Assembly: GCF_001658025.2 (NCBI RefSeq)
Contig: NZ_CP014007.2
Span: 3,968,001 to 4,032,000, forward strand
DNA length: 64,000 nt
Direction of reading: 5' to 3'
Source of the DNA: Kosakonia oryzae
GTDB lineage: Bacteria; Pseudomonadota; Gammaproteobacteria; Enterobacterales; Enterobacteriaceae
The number at the start of each line of letters is the position of its first letter. Positions within the stretch are counted from its first letter, which is position 1. A model generated the notes under the pieces. The model was not told the DNA's origin. It saw only the letters and a list, made by a program, of their open reading frames with translations, and did no database searches. A program made the translations under genes and the position numbers. This document shows positions 15,632-24,855 of this stretch, piece by piece.

Positions 15632-18055
15632 ATGTTTAAAAAATACAATATCATCGCCGGTTTATTGTTATCTCCTTGCGCTTTGCATGCCGCTACCTCT
15701 TTGAAAATCAATGATATTCAGTTCGAAGGCTTGCAACGCGTTACCGTTGGGGCAGCACTGCTTAGTATGCCAATCAAAGCGGGTGAAGAGGTCACCAATG
15801 ACGATATCAGCGAATCGGTACGTGCGCTGTATGCCAGCGGCAATTTCGACAATGTGCAGATCCTGCGCGAAGGTGAGACATTGCTGATAAAGGTCAAAGA
15901 ACGGCCAACAATCGCACAGATTAGCTTCGCCGGAAATAAAGCAATAAAAGAGGATGTGCTCAAAGAGAACCTGCGTGCTAATGGTATTCAGGAAGGCTCA
16001 GCGCTGGATCGAAATAATCTTTCGGAAATAGAAAAAGCGTTGCAGGATTTTTATTATAGCGTGGGAAAATACAGCGCGCAGGTTCATTCGGTGGTAACGC
16101 CACTACCGCGTAATCGCGTTGATGTGAAATTTGTTTTTCAGGAAGGGCTTTCTGCCAAAATCGTGCAGATTAATATTATTGGCAATCATGCATTCAGCGA
16201 TCAGACCTTGCTGGATCAGTTGCAATTACGCGATCAAGTACCGTGGTGGAATGTGCTTGGCGATCAGAAATACCAAAAGCAAAAACTTGAAGCCGATATT
16301 GAGACTCTTCGCAGCTATTATCTCGATCGTGGGTTTGCGCGTTTTGCGATTAATTCCAGCCAGGTCAGTATGACGCCGGATAAAAAATCACTGTATATCA
16401 CGTTGAATATTTCTGAGGGTGAGCGCTATCAGATCGTCAGCACACGGGTGAGCGGCGAGTTGGCGCAGCGCAATACAGAGGTGGATGCGCTGGCGCGCAC
16501 GCTGCAAGGGCAAACTTACAGCGCAGCGAACATTACCCGCATCGAAGAGGCGATCAAAAAACTGTACGGTAAGGATGGTTATGCCTGGCCGCAGGTCAAT
16601 ACCGTGCCAGAGATTGACGACAAAAACCGTAGCGTCACGTTGCGGATTAATGTCAATGCCGGACGTCGCTACTCAGTGCGCCAGATCCGGTTTTCCGGCC
16701 ACGATACCTCCCGCGATTCGGTACTGCGTCGGGAAATGCGCCAGATGGAAGGCGCATGGCTGAATGATGAGAAAGTGCAGCAGGGGAAAGCGCGGCTGGA
16801 ACGCACCGGCTATTTCGAAACCGTGGAGAGCCATATCACACCGGTTTCCGGCCAGCCGGATCAGGTGGATGTCGAATATAAAGTGAAGGAGCGTAATACC
16901 GGCTCTTTTAATGTCGGCCTCGGCTACGGTACGGATAGCGGTATCAGTTACCAGTTGGGCGTTTCGCAGGATAACTGGCTCGGCACCGGCAACACCGTCA
17001 GTTTTAACGGCACGCGCAGCAGTTACCAGTCTTATATTGAACTGGGCGTCACCGATCCTTATTTCACTGTGGATGGAGTAAGCCTCGGCGGCAAAATTTT
17101 CTATAACAGTTACGATGCTTCTGATGCTGACACCGGTAGCTACAATCAGCAAAGCTATGGTCTCGGCGGGAATATGGGCTTCCCGGTCAGCGAAAATAAT
17201 ACCCTTAATCTCGGGCTGGATTATGTCCATAACCGGTTAACGAATATGGAACCGGAGCTTACCACCTGGAATTACCTTAATTCACGTGGAATCTACCCTA
17301 ACGTGGTGAGCAAAGATGAAGACAGCAACGCGGAATATAGCGCCAATGACTTCTTTGCCTCGCTGGGCTGGGGCTATAACTCGCTGGATCGCGGTTTTTT
17401 TCCTCGTTCCGGTAATAAAAGTAGCTTAACCGGCAAAATAACCATTCCGGGTTCCGATAACAGCTATTACAAAATCAGTTTCGACAGTGCGCAGTATCTG
17501 CCATTAAACAGCGATAAAAATTGGGTGTGGATGGAACGTCTGCGAGCAGGATATGCCGGCGGGCTGAATGGCAAAGAAGTGCCATTTTATGACAACTTCT
17601 ACGCTGGCGGATCGTCGTCAGTTCGCGGCTTTTCCTCAAATACTATCGGGCCAAAATCGGCTTATTACCGCTGTAACGGATCAGAAAGTAGCTATAGCGG
17701 ATGTCCGCTGGAAAATTCAGATGATTCAGTGGGCGGAAATGCGATGGTGGTGCTGAACAGCGAATTTATCGTCCCGACGCCCTTTGTCAGCGATAAATAT
17801 GCCGACAGCTTGCGCACCTCATTATTCGTAGATGCCGGAACGGTCTGGAATACCTCATGGCATAACACAGCACAAACACTGGCTGCAGGTCTGCCAGATT
17901 ATAGCGATCCTTATGATATCCGTTTTTCCGCAGGTATCGCCTTACAGTGGATGTCGCCGCTGGGACCGCTGGTCTTCTCTTATGCCCTGCCTTTTAAAAA
18001 ATATGAGAACGATAAAGCTGAACAGTTCCAGTTTAATATTGGCAAGACCTGGTAA
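15632..18055 (+). CDS. BamA paralogue (Omp85 family, BamK-like)
   Basis: An 807-residue Omp85 protein with the full BamA layout: signal peptide (ALHA), five POTRA repeats (about residues 23-420; for example [15 protein letters not shown] and [18 protein letters not shown]), then a 16-strand barrel. It carries the loop-6 motif SSVRGFSS (VRGF) and a C-terminus, FQFNIGKTW, identical to canonical BamA as I remember it. It is not the housekeeping copy: the usual neighbours rseP, skp and lpxD are absent. A second BamA-type gene called BamK has been described in Klebsiella and relatives as able to take over some assembly work. It is followed by a small gene likely on the same transcript. Confidence 0.88.
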   Translation: MFKKYNIIAGLLLSPCALHAATSLKINDIQFEGLQRVTVGAALLSMPIKAGEEVTNDDISESVRALYASGNFDNVQILREGETLLIKVKERPTIAQISFAGNKAIKEDVLKENLRANGIQEGSALDRNNLSEIEKALQDFYYSVGKYSAQVHSVVTPLPRNRVDVKFVFQEGLSAKIVQINIIGNHAFSDQTLLDQLQLRDQVPWWNVLGDQKYQKQKLEADIETLRSYYLDRGFARFAINSSQVSMTPDKKSLYITLNISEGERYQIVSTRVSGELAQRNTEVDALARTLQGQTYSAANITRIEEAIKKLYGKDGYAWPQVNTVPEIDDKNRSVTLRINVNAGRRYSVRQIRFSGHDTSRDSVLRREMRQMEGAWLNDEKVQQGKARLERTGYFETVESHITPVSGQPDQVDVEYKVKERNTGSFNVGLGYGTDSGISYQLGVSQDNWLGTGNTVSFNGTRSSYQSYIELGVTDPYFTVDGVSLGGKIFYNSYDASDADTGSYNQQSYGLGGNMGFPVSENNTLNLGLDYVHNRLTNMEPELTTWNYLNSRGIYPNVVSKDEDSNAEYSANDFFASLGWGYNSLDRGFFPRSGNKSSLTGKITIPGSDNSYYKISFDSAQYLPLNSDKNWVWMERLRAGYAGGLNGKEVPFYDNFYAGGSSSVRGFSSNTIGPKSAYYRCNGSESSYSGCPLENSDDSVGGNAMVVLNSEFIVPTPFVSDKYADSLRTSLFVDAGTVWNTSWHNTAQTLAAGLPDYSDPYDIRFSAGIALQWMSPLGPLVFSYALPFKKYENDKAEQFQFNIGKTW

Positions 18056-18096
18056 TGCGGCTTACGCCATTACCAGGCAGAATAAAAAAGGATGGT

Positions 18097-18390
18097 ATGA
18101 AGAAAAAATCACATATGACCGTCAACAAAGTGGATTTCTTTGATTTCCGGTATGAGCTGGAGCGCGCCGTACTGGCGACGGATCGAGATTATTCTCAACA
18201 ATGTTTGACACGGGCGAAATTCCTTAGCTACTTATTGTGTCGGAATCTGAGCCATCAATATGTGGTAATGTTTAACGAAACATTCAGCAGTGCTGAAATC
18301 GCAGTGGACGAAACGACCAACAAGAAAGAGAAAACACGCCTCTTCAGGGATAATTTTTATCGGTTGAAACAGGCGCTAAGCATGGAATGA
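18097..18390 (+). CDS. Small protein downstream of BamA paralogue, unknown function
   Basis: A 97-residue protein. ATG 18097 is chosen because AAGGAT precedes it; an upstream start at 18055 would add 14 residues and lacks such a site. An internal ATG at 18115 (MTVNKVDFFDF) is also possible. The product is rich in charged residues, with no signal peptide and no membrane segment. The sequence does not resemble BamB-E. It lies 41 bp after the BamA paralogue, so co-transcription is likely. Function unknown. Confidence 0.6.
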   Translation: MKKKSHMTVNKVDFFDFRYELERAVLATDRDYSQQCLTRAKFLSYLLCRNLSHQYVVMFNETFSSAEIAVDETTNKKEKTRLFRDNFYRLKQALSME

Positions 18391-18691
18391 CGGGCTTTTG
18401 GGAGCAGTCTTATCTTTGTATGGATGGAAAAATGGTGAGTTGCGCATTATTTCCTCAACAAGCCAGGCGGCTCTAACTGCAGCTCAACATTAAATTAACC
18501 CTTAAAGGATATGGTCTTTTCCCGTATATCGTTGGCTAAATTTCGCTTTATCCACATGTATGAGGTAGAGCATGTTTACAAAAGTGAATTTATATTTGCT
18601 AAAAAATATAATTCAGTATTGATTTTTATCTCATGATCACTAAAAATTAATTCCGATAGAATTTACATTTCTCTGCACACGGAGTGACGCT
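18391..18691. other. AT-rich promoter region of the H-NS paralogue
   Basis: 301 bp, AT-rich with A/T tracts, as in autoregulated hns-family promoters. A TAGAAT -10-like hexamer lies about 35 bp before the gene. No gene seen. Confidence 0.4.
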
Positions 18692-19096
18692 ATGTCAGAA
18701 GCATTAAAATCATTAAATAACATTCGCACCCTGAGAGTTCAGGCTCGTGAAGTTACGCTCGAAGCACTGGAAGAGATGCTTGAGAAACTGTCTGTTGTCG
18801 TTGAAGAACGCCGCGAAGAAGAATCTTCAATTCGCAAAGAACAAGAAGAGAAAGAAGCGAAGTTGGCTGCTTTCCGTCAAAAACTGTTGGATGAAGGAAT
18901 CGATCCAACCGAGCTTTTATCCTCCCTGAAAGGGCAAAGCACGAAGTCTAAATCTGTTCGTGCACCTCGCCCTGCTAAATATAAGTATATTGACGAAGAC
19001 GGCAGCGAAAAAACCTGGACCGGCCAGGGTCGTACGCCGAAAGCGATTGCAAAAGCCATTGAAGGCGGCAAAAAGCTGGAAGACTTCGAGCTCTAA
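18692..19096 (+). CDS. H-NS-family nucleoid protein (paralogue)
   Basis: A 134-residue protein. The N-terminal oligomerisation domain ([20 protein letters not shown], then LEEMLEKL) follows H-NS nearly residue for residue. After a charged coiled coil and linker comes the DNA-binding domain with [20 protein letters not shown] and the AT-hook-like core GQGRTP. It differs from E. coli H-NS and StpA in the central region (residues 45-90), so it is probably an extra paralogue able to form mixed oligomers and silence AT-rich acquired DNA. It lies in an accessory region rather than at the usual hns locus. A Shine-Dalgarno GGAGTG precedes the ATG. Confidence 0.88.
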   Translation: MSEALKSLNNIRTLRVQAREVTLEALEEMLEKLSVVVEERREEESSIRKEQEEKEAKLAAFRQKLLDEGIDPTELLSSLKGQSTKSKSVRAPRPAKYKYIDEDGSEKTWTGQGRTPKAIAKAIEGGKKLEDFEL

Positions 19097-19105
19097 AATG
19101 TATCA

Positions 19106-19131
19106 GGGGCAGCGCAACTGCCCCTTTTTTT
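19106..19131 (+). terminator. Terminator of the H-NS paralogue
   Basis: GGGGCAG/CTGCCCC stem with loop CGCAA, followed by T7, 10 bp after the stop codon. Confidence 0.93.
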
Positions 19132-19664
19132 ATTTCTGCCCAGCCACTCAGCTTTCTTTTCTGATCTTTCCCCATCGCCGCTGCCGTTTATCCCTTAAGT
19201 AACATCTGATAGCTTTTACTGCCGCACAGAACAGTCGTCGTGCGACACGGAAACGCTCGATACCCCCATCGAACATTTATTTAACTTTTCCCTGAGCATG
19301 CTGCTTGCCAACAACATTCTCGTCTATGCTGGCGGCAGGGTTTATTACCCGGCACACAATTTGTTGCCCGATCAACTTCCGGCGGGAGATGTTGAGTGAC
19401 TATTCTTGCGCTTCGTCATTCATTGTACGGCTTGTTAAATTAGCGAATATGTCGTAAAGCATGTTATGCGAAAGATCAGGAAAAGTGGCAACGAGAAAAC
19501 AAACATAGCCGCACAGCGAAGAATTCCCCCTCATATCCATACGGCCTTAACGTTATTCTTGTGTCTACGGGTAGTGCAGTAAATGCCCACCATCCCTTCC
19601 AGGGCTAATGTTAATAAAACAGGCTACCTAATGTATTGCCATGAAAATTAATGAATCCTGAAGC
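19132..19664. other. Intergenic region with a possible decayed coding fragment
   Basis: About 530 bp between the H-NS paralogue and a minus-strand gene. A 66-codon open stretch lacking a start codon (19199-19399) looks protein-like; the rest shows nothing. Confidence 0.35.
19199..19399 (+). pseudogene. Possible decayed coding fragment, family unknown
   Basis: The frame is open from just after a TAA at 19196 to a TGA at 19397. It reads TPIEHLFNFSLSMLLANN, then ILVYAGGRVYYPAHNLLP and DQLPAGDVE. The composition is protein-like, with no start codon near its beginning and no Shine-Dalgarno sequence. It may be the 3' end of a lost gene. I do not recognise the family, and chance cannot be excluded. 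Confidence 0.25.
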
Positions 19665-20207
19665 TTATTTATCCGATGTATAGCTCTGCACAGGAGAAAT
19701 ATTCAACTGACAGCAACACTGGCCGCAGTCGTTTTTTCCCTGCATTGGGGTAGTTAATGCTGTTGGTGGAGGCAAACATTGCTGAAAAATAGAGTCTGCA
19801 CTCTGCAATGTCCTGCACTTATCAAAACCAGGCAACGTCGTACTTCCATCGTGTTGCGACTGACAGGTCTCGATCAACATCCAGCCCTGGACAAGATTAA
19901 GCAGCGGCATCGACTGGCCATCCATCAGGCAGTCGTTACCGTAAGCGCGCCAGGCCTCGATGACCTGCTGACATTCACTCGCGCGGGTATGCGTTTTCAA
20001 TAGCTGCACGTTGTGGCAAAAATGGCGCACATGCAACCGGGTATGAGGATCCTCCGCGTCGATCTCCTGAAAAGGTTCATTAACCGCTGGATTATTAACA
20101 GGTTGGTTATCATCGTCGATAAATAATCGCGCCGCTGAACCTTTCGTCGCTAAAAATAGTGCTAAAGATAGCTTTTGCAGCTCGAAGTAAATGTTTTTAT
20201 CTACCAT
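19665..20207 (-). CDS. Cysteine-rich protein of unknown function
   Basis: A 180-residue protein with ten cysteines, including CHNV, ASECQQ, NDCLMD, a KCRTL, QQCLPPP and a terminal CGQCCCQ cluster. The N-terminal 26 residues include a short hydrophobic helix (LQKLSLALFLATKG) but no clear cleavage site. The Cys cluster suggests metal binding or several disulfides. It is a single gene in an AT-biased accessory segment, with a 40-bp interrupted palindrome 59 bp upstream of its start. I do not recognise the family. Confidence 0.55.
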   Translation of the reverse strand: MVDKNIYFELQKLSLALFLATKGSAARLFIDDDNQPVNNPAVNEPFQEIDAEDPHTRLHVRHFCHNVQLLKTHTRASECQQVIEAWRAYGNDCLMDGQSMPLLNLVQGWMLIETCQSQHDGSTTLPGFDKCRTLQSADSIFQQCLPPPTALTTPMQGKNDCGQCCCQLNISPVQSYTSDK

Positions 20208-20653
20208 GACGTAACTATAATACTCACTCCACAGGTGATCTGAACATTGATTTTAAGTGAAACATTACCACAGGCGATTCATTTATCAATGAATCAATTG
20301 TGGTACTCATCTCGCAATAAAAACGCATCAATAAAATAAAAATTAATGCTTTCTTAATATTTTAAATAAATTAAAGTATGAGATGCATCTCATTCTCATC
20401 TTAATGAGAAACCACACCAATAGTATGTATAAAAGAATAAAACATCGCGGGTTCTTTTAACACTGCACACTGGCTGAAGAGACCATCTGGCAAACGCAAC
20501 AGGTGAATTGCGGCGCTTCTCCCATCTCTGAAGGATTGCAGTGGTTCCCACTGTGCCAGTGTGTGCTAACATTGATCGCAGCAATAAATAGCATGCTAAC
20601 AATGGCACGGATTGCCAAACATACTGGTTATCGGAACCGAGAGGGATTTTCAG
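20208..20653. other. Intergenic region with a large palindrome and repeated GCTAACA motifs
   Basis: 446 bp between divergent genes. It holds the 40-bp interrupted palindrome at 20266-20305. Two GCTAACAWTG direct repeats (near 20567 and 20594) lie just upstream of the LysR gene and could be its autoregulatory sites. Confidence 0.4.
20266..20305. promoter_or_regulatory. 40-bp symmetric interrupted palindrome
   Basis: Arms: TACCACA (20266-20272), three bases, GATTCAT (20276-20282), six-base centre, ATGAATC (20289-20295), three bases, TGTGGTA (20299-20305). All 14 paired positions are perfect and the spacers are symmetric. The layout suits a tetrameric or double-dimer operator or a cruciform. 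It sits 59 bp upstream of the Cys-rich gene. Confidence 0.5.
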
Positions 20654-21556
20654 GTGAGCAACTCTATTTTTATTTCCAAAAGGATGCGTAATTTTATTGT
20701 TCTGGTGCAGACCAAAAGCATTGCCAGAGCGGCGGAAAAAATTCATATGACCGCCTCGCCCTTTGGCAAAAGCATCGTCGCGCTGGAAGCGCAGATTGGC
20801 TATCCGCTTTTTACCCGAAAAGATAACAGCATCAGCCTGAATAAAGCCGGTCAGGAGCTTTACCAGAAACTCTTCCCGGTTTATGAGCGGTTATCGGCCA
20901 TTGAAAACGAGCTCCATAACTCAGCGCAGCGCTCACAGAAAGTGGTGCTCGGTATTGATAACACTTACCCAACCATTATTTTCGATCAGCTCATTAGCCT
21001 GGGCGATAAGTATGAAAACGTCAGCACCCAGGCGGTTGAATTCAGTGAAAATGGGGTGATTGACGATCTGTTGGGCCATCAGTTCGATTTTATTATTTCA
21101 CCGCAGTTGGTCTCGCCACGCGTCCAGGAACTGGAAAACCTGATGGTTACCGAGCTGCCGCCGCTGCGACTCGGTTTTCTTGTCTCGCGACGCTATCAGG
21201 ATAAACAGCCACAGGAACTGCTGCGCGAGTTGCCGTGGCTGCAAATGCGTTTCCAGAACCGAGCCAATTTTGAAGCCATGCTGGATGCCCACATTCGGTC
21301 ATGCGGCATTCATCCGACGATTATTTATCGGGCATACAGCTTTATGGCCAAAATCAGCGCAGTGGAACGCGGGCAATTTCTCACGGTGATCCCCTGGTTC
21401 GCCTGGCCGCTGGTTAACCAGCAAACATTAACGTATTTCGATGCGCCGAACGGTCCGATGGTGATGCAGGAGTACCTTTATTCACTGAAAAACCAGCGGC
21501 ATACCGCAGCGATATGTCAGTACATTGCTGACGATCGCCACGGTACGACGGGTTAA
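20654..21556 (+). CDS. ygfI: LysR-type regulator next to the scp operon (YgfI-like)
   Basis: About 300 residues. GTG 20654 is preferred, with AGAGGG 8 bp upstream and the usual LysR spacing before the HTH (MRNFIVLVQTKSIARAAEKI); ATG 20684 would cut into helix 1. The HTH covers about residues 10-70 and the effector domain follows. The gene converges on scpC with a 4-bp overlap of stops. In E. coli, ygfI holds the same position beside scpABC. A regulatory role on the methylmalonyl-CoA pathway is plausible but inferred from context. Confidence 0.78.
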   Translation: MSNSIFISKRMRNFIVLVQTKSIARAAEKIHMTASPFGKSIVALEAQIGYPLFTRKDNSISLNKAGQELYQKLFPVYERLSAIENELHNSAQRSQKVVLGIDNTYPTIIFDQLISLGDKYENVSTQAVEFSENGVIDDLLGHQFDFIISPQLVSPRVQELENLMVTELPPLRLGFLVSRRYQDKQPQELLRELPWLQMRFQNRANFEAMLDAHIRSCGIHPTIIYRAYSFMAKISAVERGQFLTVIPWFAWPLVNQQTLTYFDAPNGPMVMQEYLYSLKNQRHTAAICQYIADDRHGTTG

Positions 21557-23031
21557 CCCAGCATAGAACCTGTTTTCAGTAACGAAGTGTGCAGTTCAAA
21601 GACGCGGCTAAGATCGTGGTGTATATGCCCACCAGACGTGGATTGCAGATAACGATGGAGATAATCCCGGTATAGCGGGTGGGCGCAATTTTCAATAATG
21701 GTACGGGCTCGCTCAATCGGCGAAAGCCCGCGCAGATCGGCAATCCCCTGCTCGGTAATGATCACTTTGACACTGTGTTCGCTGTGATCGACGTGACTGC
21801 ACATCGGCACAATGGTCGATATTTTTCCCTCTTTTGCAATCGAGGGCGCCATAAAAATCGATAAGTAAGCATTACGCTCAAAGTCGCCGCTGCCGCCAAT
21901 GCCATTCATCAGATTAACGCCTGCCACGTGCGTTGAATTGGCATGACCGTAAATATCGAACTCCAATCCGACATTGAGCGCAATGACGCCAAGGCGGCGA
22001 ATGATCTCCGGATTGTTGGAGATCTCCTGCGGCCGCAACACAATGCGTTCGGCGAAAAAATCCATGTTATCGTAGATTTTCCGCAGCGCTTTGTCGGAAA
22101 CCGTCAGGCTGGATGCGCTGGCCCCTCTGACTTTTCCCGTTTCCAACAGATGTACCACCGATTCCTGTAGCACTTCGGAATACATCATAAACGGTGGGAT
22201 ATCCGGGTTTTCTCCAAGACGCGCCATCACCGCGTTATTAATATTGCCGACACCGCTTTGCAACGGCAGAAACTCTGGAGGAATTCGTCCGTGTGCGATC
22301 TCATTGAGCAGGAAGGTCACTACGTTGTCCGCAATCTGCTGACAGACTGGTTTCTCCTCCTCCAGCGTATTACCGGCATCCGGCAATTCGGTATCCACTA
22401 CGGCGATAATTTTTCGCGGATCAATCTGCACATAGTGCAGGCCAATTCTGTCCAGCGAACTAAAAATAGCAACACTGTTGCGGTACGGCGGCGCACCGGG
22501 CGAGGCAATATCAGCCAGTTGAGCCACCTGCGGGCTGTGGTAATGGTTGTATTCAATGATTATTCGTTTTGCCTGTCGCAGCCAGGTTGGCGCATTACCA
22601 ATACCGCTGGAAAGCCAGACTTTGCCATCGCTGGTTAGCGCAGAGGCCTCGATAACGGCGACATCAATGTCGCCGAAAAAGCCATAGTTCACCATTTGCG
22701 CCACTTCACTCAGATGCAGGTCAACGAACTTCACCCTACCCTGATTAATTTTTTGCCGCATGCCCGCTGCCGACTGGTACGGAGCACGCCATGAGACAGC
22801 ATCCGCTTCAGACAATACATCATCGGCAGCAGCTCCAATGGATGCGCCAGTGAGAAGGCGAATCTGAAAAGGCTGCTGCGCCTGATGCAACTCGCGTGCG
22901 CGCCGGGCAATCGCAGCGGGTAGCGCTTTAGGCGAACCGGCGGCAGTAAAACCACTGAATGCCACCATTTCATCATGCTGGATAAGCGCGGCCGCCTCGT
23001 CAGCGCTTATCCGGGGCCAGGACTCTTTCAT
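21553..23031 (-). CDS. scpC: Propionyl-CoA:succinate CoA-transferase
   Basis: A 492-residue protein, the length of E. coli ScpC (YgfH). It belongs to the acetyl-CoA hydrolase/transferase family, with FSGFTAAGSPKALP near the start, IEASALTSDGKVWLSSGIG, LQSGVGNINNAVMARLG and, towards the C-terminus, GIGGSGDFERNAYLSIF. It transfers CoA from propionyl-CoA to succinate, regenerating succinyl-CoA and closing the Sbm cycle. It is the last gene of the scpA-argK-scpB-scpC operon, 15 bp after scpB. Confidence 0.93.
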   Translation of the reverse strand: MKESWPRISADEAAALIQHDEMVAFSGFTAAGSPKALPAAIARRARELHQAQQPFQIRLLTGASIGAAADDVLSEADAVSWRAPYQSAAGMRQKINQGRVKFVDLHLSEVAQMVNYGFFGDIDVAVIEASALTSDGKVWLSSGIGNAPTWLRQAKRIIIEYNHYHSPQVAQLADIASPGAPPYRNSVAIFSSLDRIGLHYVQIDPRKIIAVVDTELPDAGNTLEEEKPVCQQIADNVVTFLLNEIAHGRIPPEFLPLQSGVGNINNAVMARLGENPDIPPFMMYSEVLQESVVHLLETGKVRGASASSLTVSDKALRKIYDNMDFFAERIVLRPQEISNNPEIIRRLGVIALNVGLEFDIYGHANSTHVAGVNLMNGIGGSGDFERNAYLSIFMAPSIAKEGKISTIVPMCSHVDHSEHSVKVIITEQGIADLRGLSPIERARTIIENCAHPLYRDYLHRYLQSTSGGHIHHDLSRVFELHTSLLKTGSMLG

Positions 23032-23046
23032 GCTGTTCTCCGTTGC

Positions 23047-23832
23047 TCAGTAGCCCAGAAAATGCGGTTTGCGTTTTTCCATAAAGGCGCTTCGCCCTTC
23101 CTGATAATCCTGGCTGTCATAAACCGCACGACGCATGCCCTGAATTCGCTCGAATTCATCCGCGTTCATGGTATGCGCTTCCCCCAGAACCCGCAGTTCT
23201 TCCTTAATAACGGCGATGGCAAGCGGGGCTTTTTCACAGATCTGGTGTGCCATCAGCAAGGTAAAATCTTCCAGCTCATTCGCATCCACGACATGGTTCA
23301 GAATGCCTACGGCCAGAGCGCGCTCAGCGGTAATCGGCGCTGCGGTAAAAATCATCTCTTTAACGATATGAAAACCAGCATCGCGCGTCAGATTATGGAT
23401 GCCGACAAGGTTATACGGCACGCCGAGGTTTACCGGCGTCATTGAGAAGGTGGACGTTGTGGCAGCCACGACCAGATCTGAGCTCATGATCAACTCAAAA
23501 GCGCCGCCCCAGACGCTCCCCTCAACCATCGCAATAACCGGTTTCGGGTATTTCTGGATCATGCGGGTAATCTGCCGCAGCGGATCATCATACGAGAGCG
23601 GATCGCGGCGGCCAGTCGGCAGCTCGTGAATATCATGCCCGGCGGAAAAAACCTTCGCGCCGTGCGGAGCGCGGAGAATTACGCAGCGAATCTCCGGTGT
23701 ATTGAGATCCTCCAGCGCCTGAATCAAATCATCGATAAATACCTTACTGAGCGCATTCAATTTGCGGGCATAGTTAAATTCAATAACAGCCACTTTTTGT
23801 ATGATCGTGACGACAACATGCTGATACGACAT
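23047..23832 (-). CDS. scpB: Methylmalonyl-CoA decarboxylase
   Basis: A 261-residue crotonase-fold enzyme, equal in length to E. coli ScpB (YgfG). Typical features are FSAGHDIHELPTGRRDPL, the oxyanion-hole region VEGSVWGGAFELIMSSD (catalytic-site GG), and LGVPYNLVG. It decarboxylates methylmalonyl-CoA to propionyl-CoA. It lies 12 bp after argK and 15 bp before scpC. Confidence 0.94.
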   Translation of the reverse strand: MSYQHVVVTIIQKVAVIEFNYARKLNALSKVFIDDLIQALEDLNTPEIRCVILRAPHGAKVFSAGHDIHELPTGRRDPLSYDDPLRQITRMIQKYPKPVIAMVEGSVWGGAFELIMSSDLVVAATTSTFSMTPVNLGVPYNLVGIHNLTRDAGFHIVKEMIFTAAPITAERALAVGILNHVVDANELEDFTLLMAHQICEKAPLAIAVIKEELRVLGEAHTMNADEFERIQGMRRAVYDSQDYQEGRSAFMEKRKPHFLGY

Positions 23833-23844
23833 AAAGACACCTTC

Positions 23845-24855
23845 TTATTGTTCAAAATAGTGATGCTGAAGAAATTCACGGATGTGCTGTAAGCCGGTGC
23901 GCGGAGCCTGTTGGTTATTTTTCACGCCTTCCAGCATCTCGCTGAAAGTCTGGCGAAAAACCTGATGGGCAAAAAGCTGTCGCAGCGCTTCCTCTTCGGC
24001 CTGCTTCTGAAGCCATTTCATCGTTTGTTGCTGGCGCAACTGCGCCAGTCCCCCGCTTTGCGCCATGACTTCGCGAAAGCGGACAATGCACTGCCAGACA
24101 TCCTCAATACCGCGCTTTTCCCGTGCGCTGCATGTCAGCACCTGCGGCGACCACTGCGGATACTTATGTCGCACCATCGAAAGCGCGCTCTCGTACACCT
24201 GGCGCGCGGCCGCAACCGCCGCGCGGTTATCGCCATCGTCCTTATTGATAACGATGATGTCGGCCATCTCCATAATGCCTTTTTTAATCCCCTGCAAATC
24301 ATCACCGCCGCCGCCGATTTGCAGTGAGACAAAGCAGTCCACCAGGCCAGAGACTTCCGTTTCCGACTGGCCAACCCCCACGGTTTCAACGATCACCACG
24401 TCATAATTCGCCGCCTCGCATAACAGGATCAATTCAGCGGCGCGCTGACTGGCTCCACCGGCATAACCACCAGAAGGCACCGGACGAATAAAGGCCTCCT
24501 CCGCACGCGCCAGCGATATCATTCGCGTCTTGTCGCCGAGCAAACTGCCGCCGCTCAGCGGACTACTGGGATCAACAGCAATCACGGCGACCCGCTTACC
24601 AAGCCGGATGAGCAGCATGCCGAAGGTATCCAGAAAGGTACTTTTCCCGGCGCCAGGCGTACCGGTAAGGCCAATGCGCAGCGCCCTGCCGGTTAGCGGC
24701 ATAATGATATCCAGCAACTGACGACTGAGGCGTTGATACTGCGGAAGCTGGTTTTCCACCAGCGTCATCGCCTGAGCGAGAGCGACACGATCGCCGGCAC
24801 ACAACCGATGGATTGTCGCTTCCAGCGTTTTTTCGTTAATCATGCTGGCGGTCAA
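23845..24855 (-). CDS. argK: MeaB/ArgK-type GTPase chaperone of methylmalonyl-CoA mutase
   Basis: A 336-residue G3E-family P-loop GTPase: Walker [43 protein letters not shown] (switch/Walker B) and the base-specificity NKDD. It protects and reactivates the adenosylcobalamin-dependent mutase encoded by the overlapping upstream gene (20-bp overlap with scpA). The older name ArgK (arginine kinase) does not reflect this activity. Confidence 0.94.
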   Translation of the reverse strand: MTASMINEKTLEATIHRLCAGDRVALAQAMTLVENQLPQYQRLSRQLLDIIMPLTGRALRIGLTGTPGAGKSTFLDTFGMLLIRLGKRVAVIAVDPSSPLSGGSLLGDKTRMISLARAEEAFIRPVPSGGYAGGASQRAAELILLCEAANYDVVIVETVGVGQSETEVSGLVDCFVSLQIGGGGDDLQGIKKGIMEMADIIVINKDDGDNRAAVAAARQVYESALSMVRHKYPQWSPQVLTCSAREKRGIEDVWQCIVRFREVMAQSGGLAQLRQQQTMKWLQKQAEEEALRQLFAHQVFRQTFSEMLEGVKNNQQAPRTGLQHIREFLQHHYFEQ

